From an uncultured Parvibacter sp. (GTDB taxonomy: Bacteria > Actinomycetota > Coriobacteriia > Coriobacteriales > Eggerthellaceae), in contig CAJUNI010000009.1 of assembly GCA_910587945.1 (NCBI GenBank), forward strand, positions 4,651 through 42,181: DNA of 37,531 bases. Direction: 5' to 3'. The notes beneath the pieces are model-generated. The model had not been told where the DNA came from and ran no database searches. It worked only from the letters and a program-made list of their open reading frames with translations. Shown here piece after piece: positions 23,667 through 31,923 of the stretch. Within the stretch, counting starts at the first letter, position 1; each line of letters starts with the position of its first letter. Made by a program: the position numbers and the translations under genes.

Positions 23667-25004
23667 GTGACCGAAGAAGTCAAAACCCATCTGCATAACA
23701 CTGGGGCCTTGTGTCCGACCTGCCTGAAAGAGTTGCCGGCTGAGGTGTGGGCTGACAGTGACGGGGTGGTTTGGATGAGCCGGACCTGCCCCGAGCATGG
23801 CCCGCTTACCACCCGCATGTGGCCGGATGCTGATCACTACCAGTGGCTGCGCAGCGAGGCCTTCCCGAAGACAGCGCCTGCTAATCCTCGCCCGGTGGTC
23901 GATGGCTGCCCGTTTGGGTGCGGAACTTGTGCTCGTCATGAGCGTCGCGGGACGCTCTTGGAGATTGAGGTCACGCGTAATTGCAATTTGCATTGCCCGG
24001 TCTGCTTTGCTAGTGCAGAGGGTGGGGAAGATGATCCTACCCTGGAAGAAATTGACGCCATGTATGAGGTCATTGCCTCTCAGGTGGGCACCGATGGTGC
24101 CGTGCAAATTACCGGTGGTGAGCCCACCTGTCGTAAGGATCTTGCTGAAATTATTTGGCGGGGTCGTGCCCGGGGTTTCTGGGGCATCGAAGTCAATACG
24201 AACGGCCTGGTAATTGCAAGTCGTCCGGGCTATTTGGAAGATTTGGTCGCTGCGGGTTTAACCGGTGTCTACTTATCCTTCGACGGTGTGACTGGCGACG
24301 TCTATGAAGGAACCTGCGGTCGCGATATTTTAGCTATCAAATTGAAGGCAATTGAGCGTTGTCGCGAGGTGGGCATTCAGTGCGTGCTTTCGGTGGCGGT
24401 AGTTGCCGGACTCAATGATGGCCAGCTGGGAGATATTCTCCGCTTCGCCTTGGAAAACTCTGATGTGATTGCGGGCGTGGCTTTACAACCAGCCTTTACC
24501 TCAGGGCGTTTTGAAGCTGATCGTGCTCTGCCCATGTCTTCAGGGGATGTCATTTTCGCCTTGGCTGAGCAATCAGAGGGGCTCCTAGAACCCCGGGATA
24601 TTTGGCCACTCGGTTGTTCGAGCCCGCTTTGTGACACTGGCGTCTTTCTGGTGAAAGACGAAAGCGCCGAGCATCCCAGTGGTTTTTATCCGGCCACCAG
24701 GCGGATGACCATGGAAGAATACGCGGCGGGTTATAGCCCGGACAGTCCTCAAGGATCGGTCTTCCTAGACATTCTTTACAAGAAGGGTGTGGAGGTGAAA
24801 ACGGGCCTCTCTATCATCATCATGAATTACATGGATGCAGTCTCTATGGACACTCAGCGTCTGCGGGAGTGCTCCATGATGGTAACGGTACCTGACGGGC
24901 GTGCGATTCCCTTCTGCTCATACCATCTGACAAACGCCGAGGGGAAACGGGTGTATCCCCCCTGGGGCAAAGAGGAACTACGAGGAATTGGAGATAGGCA
25001 CTAG
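23667..25004 (+). CDS. radical SAM protein, Cys-rich, of the pterin-methylase (MJ0619-like)/TrsS group
   Basis: This 445-residue radical S-adenosylmethionine enzyme has the SAM-cluster motif CNLHCPVC (C106, C110, C113) and the SAM-contact ITGGEPTCRKD. Before it lie CPTC (C16, C19), CPEHG (C41) and CPFGCGTC (C81, C85, C88). This N-terminal arrangement is shared with the MJ0619-type dihydropterin methylases and the TrsS group. More Cys near the C-terminus (LGCSSPLCD, RECSMM, PFCSYH) could bind another cluster. The start is GTG 23667; the ribosome site is weak (ATAGGA). The ferredoxin-DUF169 gene follows after two bases. Likely role: radical modification of a cofactor or protein for the two oxidoreductases; the substrate is not known. 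Confidence 0.85.
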   Translation: MTEEVKTHLHNTGALCPTCLKELPAEVWADSDGVVWMSRTCPEHGPLTTRMWPDADHYQWLRSEAFPKTAPANPRPVVDGCPFGCGTCARHERRGTLLEIEVTRNCNLHCPVCFASAEGGEDDPTLEEIDAMYEVIASQVGTDGAVQITGGEPTCRKDLAEIIWRGRARGFWGIEVNTNGLVIASRPGYLEDLVAAGLTGVYLSFDGVTGDVYEGTCGRDILAIKLKAIERCREVGIQCVLSVAVVAGLNDGQLGDILRFALENSDVIAGVALQPAFTSGRFEADRALPMSSGDVIFALAEQSEGLLEPRDIWPLGCSSPLCDTGVFLVKDESAEHPSGFYPATRRMTMEEYAAGYSPDSPQGSVFLDILYKKGVEVKTGLSIIIMNYMDAVSMDTQRLRECSMMVTVPDGRAIPFCSYHLTNAEGKRVYPPWGKEELRGIGDRH

Positions 25005-25006
25005 CT

Positions 25007-25984
25007 ATGGCCGATTACACCATTACTAACGATCCGGAACGCTGCGTCCAATGCGGACTCTGCGTATCCTTTTGCCCCTGCGAAGTCTTAGCGTTTGATG
25101 ACGAAGGCTACCCTTATGCCGCCCATCCCGAGCTCTGCGTGGGCTGCACCACCTGCGCCGGTAACTGCCCGAAGCGTGCCCTTACGGTAGAGGCTATCAG
25201 TGGCGACACGGGTGTAGATCCCTATCGGGATGAACCGCGAGCGACTCCGCTGGATGCTGCGCGCCAGCAAGAACTGGCTGAACTCCAGCAGACAATCATG
25301 AAGGCGCTGGATTTGCGGTGGCAGCCGGTAGCGGTAAGCCTCATTGCGGCCGACGAACTCTTGCCCAATGTTCCCATGCCGCCAGAGAATTTGCGTTTCT
25401 GTCAGGCGATGATGGCTGCTCGTCGGGGCGCTTCTATCCTAATGCCGCCCCATCGTCATTCCTGTCCTGATGGCACTTCCATTTTTGGTATGACGGGCGT
25501 CCCTGAGAAGCTGGCCACAGGGGAAATCTATGTGCTGTTCCATAAGGTGGATAGCGCAGAGGCGGCCGCGAAGATGGTGGCCGAGCGCCCCACACTTCCC
25601 CCGAAAAGCCGACGAGCCACCTATGTGGCACCCTTAGCTGCTACGGTGCGGGAGCCGGAAGTGGTGGTATTTACGGGTACCTCGGAGCAAATGATGTGGC
25701 TCTGCATGGCTATGAGTTACTACACCGGCCATCGCCATGATTTCCATGCCAGCGGGTTTAACTCCATGTGCGTTGAGGCGGTGCTTTTACCCCTGGCTAA
25801 TGATGAGCCTAATATCACCTTCGGGTGTTATGGTTGCCGTGCGGCCACTGACATTGCTGAGGATCAGATGTTTATGGGTGTTCCCACTCATTTGCTGCCC
25901 ATGATTGCCCAAGGGGCCACGGAATTGGCAAAGAAGGCCATTCCCGATTCGCGCAATAAAATCTACGTCCCGCCCATTATGTAG
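25007..25984 (+). CDS. ferredoxin domain fused to DUF169
   Basis: The first about 70 residues of this 325-residue protein hold two [4Fe-4S] motifs, CVQCGLCVSFCPC and CVGCTTCAGNCP. The remainder is DUF169 (LRWQPVAVSLI, RFCQAMMAARRGAS, and a Cys-rich late part with FGCYGCRAATD). DUF169 proteins are often found near molybdopterin and radical SAM genes; their activity is not established to my knowledge. The gene begins two bases after the radical SAM stop, so the two are likely produced together, and the ferredoxin half could feed electrons to the radical SAM enzyme. Confidence 0.87.
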   Translation: MADYTITNDPERCVQCGLCVSFCPCEVLAFDDEGYPYAAHPELCVGCTTCAGNCPKRALTVEAISGDTGVDPYRDEPRATPLDAARQQELAELQQTIMKALDLRWQPVAVSLIAADELLPNVPMPPENLRFCQAMMAARRGASILMPPHRHSCPDGTSIFGMTGVPEKLATGEIYVLFHKVDSAEAAAKMVAERPTLPPKSRRATYVAPLAATVREPEVVVFTGTSEQMMWLCMAMSYYTGHRHDFHASGFNSMCVEAVLLPLANDEPNITFGCYGCRAATDIAEDQMFMGVPTHLLPMIAQGATELAKKAIPDSRNKIYVPPIM

Positions 25985-25992
25985 GAATCGCC

Positions 25993-26418
25993 ATGGCTGA
26001 CCTCTTTCGCTTACGTCCCGCCCAAGATGATGATTTGGTCTATCTTCAAAGCTATTGCTACGCAGAGGGGATGGACAACATACCGGGTTGTGAGGGAGTG
26101 CAGGTGGCGGTCAATGACGATGATATTCCGGTAGGGTTTATTCGTCTTGTTCAAGGCACTAATGGATTCACCCACGTCAATCCCGTGGTGGTCTATGGTC
26201 CGTGGCGAGGCTATGGGGTGGGTCGCGCCTTGGTGGAGTGGGCCCGCGCTGAACGAGGGCCGCTGCGTTTGGTGGCCCGAGGAGGATCCGTGGCGTTTTA
26301 CCACGCCTTAGGATTTGAACCCTGCGCTTGGGAAGCCATTGATACCACTGTTACTGAGAACTGTGATGGCTGCGGGCTGATTGAAGAGTGTCAGCCTCTG
26401 CCTATGGCCTGGGATTAG
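25993..26418 (+). CDS. GNAT-family acetyltransferase with Cys-rich tail
   Basis: This 141-residue protein has the GNAT fold signatures: an N-terminal LRPAQDDDL strand, acetyl-CoA-binding region VYGPWRGYGVGRALVEWA, and FYHALGFEP. The C-terminal 20 residues carry three Cys (CDGCGLIEEC) followed by QPLPM, a tail not needed for the GNAT fold and possibly metal-binding. It starts 8 bases after the DUF169 gene and is the last gene of the cluster. Its stop codon lies inside the large hairpin at 26409-26450. The acetylated substrate is unknown. Confidence 0.82.
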   Translation: MADLFRLRPAQDDDLVYLQSYCYAEGMDNIPGCEGVQVAVNDDDIPVGFIRLVQGTNGFTHVNPVVVYGPWRGYGVGRALVEWARAERGPLRLVARGGSVAFYHALGFEPCAWEAIDTTVTENCDGCGLIEECQPLPMAWD

Positions 26419-26450
26419 AGGGGTTGCAGCGTCAATCCCTCTAATCCCAG
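26409..26450. terminator. 18-bp hairpin between convergent genes, probable bidirectional terminator
   Basis: CTGGGATTAGAGGGGTTG (26409-26426) pairs with CAATCCCTCTAATCCCAG (26433-26450) over a 6-base loop, with one G-U. There is no T tract on either side. It contains the GNAT stop codon and closes the oxidoreductase cluster. Confidence 0.75.
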
Positions 26451-26493
26451 AACCGCAAATCTCGATGGAGTGCAATGGGGGCTGCTCGAAGGG

Positions 26494-27342
26494 TTAGAGT
26501 CTCTCCGGTTCCAAAGTTTCTTGGACGATGACAGGGGTTGCTACCGGCTTTTTTACTGAGGCCTTCAGGGCATCATAGATTCCCGTAAAGCCATTTACGA
26601 CAATGCCGGTAAAGACAGCGCAGAGTACCGTGCCTTCGCGCACGCCCACCACCGTGCCGAGCAACACGAGGGATGCAAGCACCGATAAGCCTACACAGGT
26701 GCAATCAAACAACACTTTCATCGTGCCAAAACGAATGGAAGTTTTGGTACAGAGGGCTTTAACGACCGCTTCGCCACAGTTCATGACGGTGCGGGAAATC
26801 ACTGTGAGCGTGATACCTAAGGCAAGTAAGATAATGCCCACAAGCAAAAGGCCGATAGACACGCCATAGCCGTTCACGTGCAGGGCGTCACCTAGTAGCA
26901 AAAGCCATCCGTCAATGCAAAGTCCAAAAAAGACGGAAAGGGGAAGCTGCAATAAATCCACCAAGCGAAAATCACGACGGAGCAGCGCAATTTGGATACC
27001 AACTAGAACACACTGCCAAAGAAGCATGGCAGTGCCTAAGGTGAGAGTCGGCGTTGCGGCTGCTACTACATAGGGCACACTTGAAATGGGGGAATTGCCT
27101 AATCCGGTAGCTACTACCACGTCAATGCCTAGAGCCATGACGGCAAGGCCCGCAAGAAGGAGTATGACGCGCCCCGAAAAGTGTGCCGCGCGAAGAAAGC
27201 GGTTGGGTTCAGCTGTTGCTGATGCGGGGGTATCCGCTGCTGGGCTGGAGGTGCAAACCGTAACGCCCGAGCGTTCACGCCCCATGGAACGACCCTTGGT
27301 CCGAATCTCATTACCCCGGTTGATTTTCGAAATGCCTGTCAC
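26494..27342 (-). CDS. YczE/YyaS/YitT-like integral membrane protein
   Basis: This 282-residue protein has a polar N-terminal tail of about 50 residues, then five to six membrane helices. The segment LGIDVVVATGLGNSPISSVPYV and later SRTVMNCGEAVVKAL resemble the YczE/YyaS family of membrane proteins with no settled function. I kept the GTG start at 27342 because AGGAAGG lies at 27350-27356; ATG at 27285 with AAGGG is a workable alternative. The PadR regulator gene lies upstream on the same strand and could control it. An extended -10-like CATAAT lies at 27444-27449. Confidence 0.8.
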   Translation of the reverse strand: MTGISKINRGNEIRTKGRSMGRERSGVTVCTSSPAADTPASATAEPNRFLRAAHFSGRVILLLAGLAVMALGIDVVVATGLGNSPISSVPYVVAAATPTLTLGTAMLLWQCVLVGIQIALLRRDFRLVDLLQLPLSVFFGLCIDGWLLLLGDALHVNGYGVSIGLLLVGIILLALGITLTVISRTVMNCGEAVVKALCTKTSIRFGTMKVLFDCTCVGLSVLASLVLLGTVVGVREGTVLCAVFTGIVVNGFTGIYDALKASVKKPVATPVIVQETLEPERL

Positions 27343-27518
27343 GGTTTCACCTTCCTTTCGCTCTCAACGAAGCGCGCACAAACCTAAGGCCTGGGGGCCA
27401 CGGGTTTTTACTTTTTGGGATGCGCACAACTAAAACAGCTTCGATTATGGCACTCGGAGAATAAAGGAAGCAGAATAACGAGCGAACTTTGGGTGAATGG
27501 TTAACGGCCTCTAACTTA

Positions 27519-27576
27519 AAGCCCCAAGCTTCTTTGCCGGCAGCATGAGCTGCAACAAGCAAGAAACCTGGGGCTT
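27519..27576 (-). other. long stem-loop between padR-like and yczE-like genes
   Basis: AAGCCCCA (27519-27526) pairs with TGGGGCTT (27569-27576). Nested inside are TTCTTTGC/GCAAGAA with one bulge, and GCAGC-ATGA-GCTGC. It may end the regulator transcript or fold in the leader of the membrane-protein gene; the T tract is weak. Confidence 0.5.
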
Positions 27577-27603
27577 AGGTAATGAACTAGAGGCGACCTA
27601 GGG

Positions 27604-28041
27604 TTAAGCGCTATGAGAGCATACCGGGGTGTCGGGGAGCTCAATGCCTAAGGCGTCTGCCGCCTCTTGGCGCAGTTCTTGAAGCGTTAACTGATAGCAA
27701 GCCAGGGCATCAATCCAGCGACGCAAGCAGCTATAGCCTTTGTCGGTAAGGGCAAATTGGCGTTTAGCGGAGCCTTCGGCCGGAGTTTCCCATTCGGAGG
27801 TAACGAGGCCTCCTTCTTCCATGCGTCGCAGGGCGCGATAAATGCCCGTGGCGTCAGGCTTCTTTCCACCAAACATAGGGGAGTTGGCCGCTTCTTTCAC
27901 GATGATATAGCCATGCATGGGCTTACCCTCTTTGGCCATGAGGGCAAGGATGGTGGGTTGGGAAAGACGATTGAGGGATTTACCCAGCTCAGCGCACTCT
28001 TTTAAGTCCTCATCACTTTTGGGATGACAGCTGCTCCACAT
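27604..28041 (-). CDS. PadR-family transcriptional regulator
   Basis: This 145-residue protein has the PadR winged-helix domain: QPTILALMAKEGKPMHGYIIVKEA, the IYRALRRMEEGGLVTSEWE recognition region and the wing RQFALTDKGYSCLRRW. A C-terminal helix follows, as in short PadR proteins. Cys residues cluster at both ends (C5, C16, and CSHSA at the end), so redox or metal sensing is possible but unproven. The ATG has GAAGGA upstream. PadR proteins often repress themselves and a neighbour; the dyads at 28118-28148 are candidate sites. Confidence 0.9.
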   Translation of the reverse strand: MWSSCHPKSDEDLKECAELGKSLNRLSQPTILALMAKEGKPMHGYIIVKEAANSPMFGGKKPDATGIYRALRRMEEGGLVTSEWETPAEGSAKRQFALTDKGYSCLRRWIDALACYQLTLQELRQEAADALGIELPDTPVCSHSA

Positions 28042-28117
28042 ATCGGATCCTTCTCTTCTTGGAATCTATAAGGTGTGTTCATTGTGACAGATCTACCAAA
28101 GAAATAGTTGCAAAGTG

Positions 28118-28148
28118 CCAATATTTTGGAGTTGCGGCATTGTCAACT
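28118..28148. promoter_or_regulatory. candidate operator dyads upstream of the PadR gene
   Basis: CCAA-TATT-TTGG (28118-28129) is a perfect 12-bp palindrome. Next to it AGTTG (28130-28134) and CAACT (28144-28148) form a second dyad. AGTTGC also occurs at 28106-28111. They lie in the divergent region between padR and glmS. They do not match the classical ATGT/ACAT PadR box. Confidence 0.35.
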
Positions 28149-28174
28149 GCGCACTATTTCAGGGATGCAATTGT

Positions 28175-28343
28175 GGGGGCGTGAGGATGGAGATAAGGTT
28201 GCTCGCCCCCGCTTGCCAGGTGGTTAACTCAACGGAAACGGAGCAACCCTAGCATGGGGTAGTAGTCAGGAAGAACATAGCGTTGTGAGTTGGTAGGCGC
28301 GGTTGCTGTCATTCGCCACATAGCGCGACGCACCCTGTTGCTC
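28175..28343 (+). promoter_or_regulatory. structured leader of glmS with competing helices
   Basis: GGGGGCG (28175-28181) can pair with CGCCCCC (28204-28210). Alternatively GGTTGCTC (28197-28204) pairs with GAGCAACC (28241-28248); the two helices share base 28204. GTTGCTC recurs at about 28337, close to the ribosome site. This could be an alternative-fold control element. It lacks the glmS ribozyme core. Confidence 0.35.
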
Positions 28344-28366
28344 CCCGCTCAAAAGGAGAATGCATT

Positions 28367-30202
28367 ATGTGTGGCATCGTGGGATATACCGGCTCTCGGC
28401 AGGCGCAAGAGATTCTTCTCCAGGGTTTAGCCCGTCTTGAGTATCGGGGCTATGACTCGGCCGGGGTAGCGCTCGAGCAAGCGGGATCTATTGAAGTGGT
28501 GTGCCGTAAGGGTAAAGTGGAAGCGCTGGCTCATACCCTTTCTCATTTTGATTTTCAGAGCCACTGCGGTATTGGTCATACGCGCTGGGCAACCCACGGT
28601 CGTCCCTCGGAAGCAAATGCTCATCCTCATACATCCTGCGCCGGTGATGTGGCAGTGGTTCATAACGGCATTATTGAGAACTTCGCCGAACTAAAAGAAG
28701 GTCTTATCGCTCGGGGTCATCAGTTTAGGAGCGAAACCGATACGGAAGTTATTGCTCATTTGGTTGAAGAGGCACTTGAGGATCCTTCCCAGCCCACTCT
28801 TCTTCAGGCCGTCGCCCAGGCGACCGAGGTCCTTATCGGCTCCTTTGGCTTGGCAGTGCTTTGGGATCAAGAACCAGGGACGGTGGTGGCCTGTCGCCGA
28901 GATTCACCCATTGTGGTGGGTCGAGACGAAACGGGAAGTTATGTGGCCTCCGATATCATTGCTCTTATTGAGGCCACGCGCGACGTCATGATTCTTGAGG
29001 ATAATCAATTCGCGGTTCTCACCCCTGATAGTCTCCAGTGCTACAACCAGGATCTTGAACCAATCTCGGTGCCTCTCACCACCATAGACTGGGCTATCGA
29101 TGGTGCGGAAAAAGGGGGATATCCTGACTTTATGTTGAAGGAGATTCACGAACAGCCGCGGGTTATTCGTGACACGTTGGCGGGACGGTTAATCAATGGT
29201 GCCCTCACTATTGATGAGCTGGAAATGACTCCCGAAGCTTTGAATCTAGTGGATCGGGTTTATCTCATTGCCTGCGGTACGAGCTATCATGCCGCCCTTA
29301 TTGCGAAGAATCTCATTGAGGCCTGGGCTCGTATTCCCTGCGAAGTAGAAGTAGCCAGCGAGTTTCGTTATCGCGACCCGATTATTACGCCCACTACGTT
29401 AGTGGTGGCCATTTCCCAATCAGGAGAAACTGCAGATACTTTAGCCGCTTTGCGCGATGCGCGGGTGAAAGGAGCCCACGTTTTTGGCATTACCAATGTG
29501 GTGGGCAGCCCTGTTGCCCGGGAATCGGACGGGGTGATCTATACCAAGGCGAATAAAGAAATAGCAGTGGCCTCTACAAAGTCGTTCTTGGGGCAAGTGG
29601 TGTCTTTGACGCTGCTGGCGCTGTTGTTGGCCCAGTCCAAGGGGACGCTCACCTCCGGGCAAATTCGCCTTCTTTTCAAGGAGCTGGTTGATACTGCGGA
29701 ACAAGTGGAGACAATCCTTTCTCGAGAAGCGCAAGTGGAACCGGCGGCTCGCGCCTGCAAAGACGCTACCAGTGCGCTCTTTATCGGGCGCGGTATGGGG
29801 GCGGCCATTAGCCAAGAAGGGGCCCTTAAGCTTAAAGAGATTAGCTATCTTCATGCCGAAGCCTATGCGGCGGGCGAAATGAAGCATGGTCCGATCGCAC
29901 TTATCGACGAAGGTTTCCCGGTGATTGCCATTGCCACAAAAAGCCCGGTCTATGAAAAAGTGCTTTCCAATTTACAGGAGGCGAAGGCCCGCGGTGCGCT
30001 CATTGTAGCCATCGCCACCGAAGGGGATGAAGAGATTGCCTCCTATGCAGACCAGGTGATCTATATTCCCAAAGTGCGGGATGCCTTGAGCCCTATTACC
30101 GCGTCGGTACCGCTTCAGCTCCTGGCTCGTGCCGTTGCACTGCAGCGTGGCTGCGATGTGGATCAACCTCGGAATCTTGCGAAGTCTGTCACGGTAGAAT
30201 AG
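28367..30202 (+). CDS. glmS: glutamine--fructose-6-phosphate aminotransferase (isomerizing)
   Basis: This 611-residue enzyme makes glucosamine-6-phosphate from fructose-6-phosphate and glutamine, the first step toward UDP-GlcNAc and peptidoglycan. The N-terminal class II glutaminase domain starts with the catalytic Cys (MCGIVGYTG), followed by ARLEYRGYDSAGVA, HTRWATHG and the acceptor stretch. Two SIS sugar-isomerase domains follow (ACGTSYHAALIAK, AISQSGETADTLAALR; FIGRGMGAAISQEGALKLKE). The C-terminus QPRNLAKSVTVE is canonical. AAAAGGAG precedes the ATG. A 325-base upstream region carries dyads and alternative hairpins. The normal length and intact motifs make this firm. Confidence 0.98.
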   Translation: MCGIVGYTGSRQAQEILLQGLARLEYRGYDSAGVALEQAGSIEVVCRKGKVEALAHTLSHFDFQSHCGIGHTRWATHGRPSEANAHPHTSCAGDVAVVHNGIIENFAELKEGLIARGHQFRSETDTEVIAHLVEEALEDPSQPTLLQAVAQATEVLIGSFGLAVLWDQEPGTVVACRRDSPIVVGRDETGSYVASDIIALIEATRDVMILEDNQFAVLTPDSLQCYNQDLEPISVPLTTIDWAIDGAEKGGYPDFMLKEIHEQPRVIRDTLAGRLINGALTIDELEMTPEALNLVDRVYLIACGTSYHAALIAKNLIEAWARIPCEVEVASEFRYRDPIITPTTLVVAISQSGETADTLAALRDARVKGAHVFGITNVVGSPVARESDGVIYTKANKEIAVASTKSFLGQVVSLTLLALLLAQSKGTLTSGQIRLLFKELVDTAEQVETILSREAQVEPAARACKDATSALFIGRGMGAAISQEGALKLKEISYLHAEAYAAGEMKHGPIALIDEGFPVIAIATKSPVYEKVLSNLQEAKARGALIVAIATEGDEEIASYADQVIYIPKVRDALSPITASVPLQLLARAVALQRGCDVDQPRNLAKSVTVE

Positions 30203-30237
30203 ACACAGACAGATAGTGGCTTCTGAAGGGATAGACC

Positions 30238-30825
30238 ATGGCGCAAAGCAAGCGAAGCCGAGAGATTGTTGAAGGAGCATTGGGACTGCCCATAGCTCAG
30301 GAATCGGTTGGCTTAGGCGTAGACATTGTGGATATCGAGCGCATGGAGCGCATCATTGCACGCAGCCCTGCTTTTGTGCGTCGGGTATTCACGGAAGACG
30401 AGCAGGCCTATTGCAATAGCACCAATCGCCCTGCCGCCCACTATGCCACGCGCTTTGCCGCAAAAGAGGCCGTGGCCAAAGCCTTGGGCTGCGGCTTCAC
30501 CCAAGGAGTGAAACCCATTCTCATTGAAGTGCGGCGCTTGGCAAAAGGTCGTCCGGCAGTCACCCTTTGGGGGGCGGCGCGGGCAGTGGCCAAGGAGCAG
30601 GGGGTAAAGGAAATCCCCTTGTCTTTGTCATTTACCCATAGCGAAGCGGTAGCCTGCGCTATGACCATCACAGAAAACTCTGTGGCGGCTAGTGCGAAGC
30701 GGGTGGATCCCACGGAAGCCTTAACGCGGTCATTCAAAGAGGCGCGGTCCTTTTTAGATGAACTTCCGGTGAAGGGTCAAACCGACACGGAAGAACCTCC
30801 CGTTCTGGAGCTCTCCGATGACTAA
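30238..30825 (+). CDS. acpS: holo-[acyl-carrier-protein] synthase
   Basis: This phosphopantetheinyl transferase activates acyl carrier protein for fatty-acid synthesis. The motifs are GLGVDIVDIERM with the Mg-binding Asp, and FAAKEAVAKALG, with LSLSFTHSEAVACAM near the end of the core. At 195 residues it is longer than the usual about 120: there are about 20 extra N-terminal residues and a polar C-terminal tail of about 50. The ATG has AAGGGA upstream. The end overlaps nnrD by 8 bases, so the two are translationally coupled. Confidence 0.93.
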   Translation: MAQSKRSREIVEGALGLPIAQESVGLGVDIVDIERMERIIARSPAFVRRVFTEDEQAYCNSTNRPAAHYATRFAAKEAVAKALGCGFTQGVKPILIEVRRLAKGRPAVTLWGAARAVAKEQGVKEIPLSLSFTHSEAVACAMTITENSVAASAKRVDPTEALTRSFKEARSFLDELPVKGQTDTEEPPVLELSDD

Positions 30826-31711
30826 CGAATATGAACTAGCGCTCCCCGTGCCTCAGCCGCTTACTCAAGCGATGGCCGCAGGGATAGACATCACTCCATC
30901 CCGGGATACCAATAAATATCGGCGGGGAACGCTATCTATTGTGGGAGGCTCGGAAACCTATCCCGGTGCGGCGGCTCTAAGTGCCGCGGCTGCTCAACGG
31001 ATGGGGGCGGGCTATACCCGCGTGTTTTGTGATCCGGCTGCTCGCGATGTAATCCGGAGCTTTCGTCCCTCTTTGGTCGTGCAATCTTGGGAGGGGCGGG
31101 AGGTAGAAGAGGCGATCCATACCCACTCTTCTCACCCCGTTGCCTGGGCTCTGGGAAGCGGTACGACCGCCCAGGATAAACGAGCCCAGGCCTTGGTTTT
31201 GGAAGCGCTTACCCAGGTACAAGCCCCGCTACTCCTTGATGGGGGAGCGTTACGTGTCTTGGCGGGAGAACAAGGGCGCAATGCCGCTCAGATTCGCCAA
31301 CAGAGAAACAAGCCCTTGGTGCTCACTCCCCACGGAGGAGAAGCGGCACGTCTTGCCGAGCCGTTTTCTATTGCTACCGATAATCCTGCCGAAGAAGCAG
31401 CGCTTTTGGCACGCGCCTATGAGGCAGTGGTGGTTCTCAAAGGTCCCGATACGTTTATTTCTGATGGAATCGAAACCTGGGTAATGGATCTCGGTACTCC
31501 GGCACTTGCTAAGGCGGGAACCGGCGATGTGTTAGCTGGCATGATCGGGAGTCTGTTAGCCCAAGGGGTGGACCCATTGCATGCTGCTGGTTTGGGTGCT
31601 TTGCTCCACGGCCAAGCAGGGCGTGAGGCCGCATTGCGCGTGGGCGAAATTGCCGTGATTCCCGAAGACGTTATCGAAGCTCTGCCGGCAGCTCTTCGCC
31701 TTTGTTTTTAG
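30818..31711 (+). CDS. nnrD: ADP-dependent NAD(P)H-hydrate dehydratase
   Basis: This 297-residue ribokinase-fold enzyme repairs hydrated NAD(P)H using ADP or ATP. Its landmarks are GTLSIVGGSETYPGAAALSA, LDGGALRVLA, LTPHGGEAARL, VVLKGPDTFISD and TPALAKAGTGDVLAGMIGSLLAQG. The epimerase (NnrE) domain, often fused at the N-terminus, is absent here. It overlaps acpS, a pairing seen in many actinobacteria. A small hairpin followed by TATTTTT lies just after the stop. Confidence 0.93.
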   Translation: MTNEYELALPVPQPLTQAMAAGIDITPSRDTNKYRRGTLSIVGGSETYPGAAALSAAAAQRMGAGYTRVFCDPAARDVIRSFRPSLVVQSWEGREVEEAIHTHSSHPVAWALGSGTTAQDKRAQALVLEALTQVQAPLLLDGGALRVLAGEQGRNAAQIRQQRNKPLVLTPHGGEAARLAEPFSIATDNPAEEAALLARAYEAVVVLKGPDTFISDGIETWVMDLGTPALAKAGTGDVLAGMIGSLLAQGVDPLHAAGLGALLHGQAGREAALRVGEIAVIPEDVIEALPAALRLCF

Positions 31712-31712
31712 C

Positions 31713-31740
31713 CCCAGTCTCGTAAAACCTGGGTATTTTT
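31713..31740 (+). terminator. possible weak terminator after nnrD
   Basis: CCCAG (31713-31717) pairs with CTGGG (31729-31733) and is followed by TATTTTT. The stem is only 5 bp. Confidence 0.4.
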
Positions 31741-31923
31741 CTCCGCGATACTAGCGTGGCGTTCTGCGGGTAAAAGCCTGACAGATATGGACGTCTGGCA
31801 ACCCCTCTGCCACATCAAGCTGACCGCATGATGACACCCGAGCGACTCCTTCTTGTCTGCGGAAATCTGGCGGCACAATAGCACTGTGTCCACTAGATCT
31901 ACTTACTAAGGAGCGTGGTTGTC

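Noticed and set aside
28175..28200. Possible glmS ribozyme (a GAGGATGGAG string resembles part of its core)
   Set aside because: Only ten bases match; the other conserved blocks of the ribozyme are not found in the leader.
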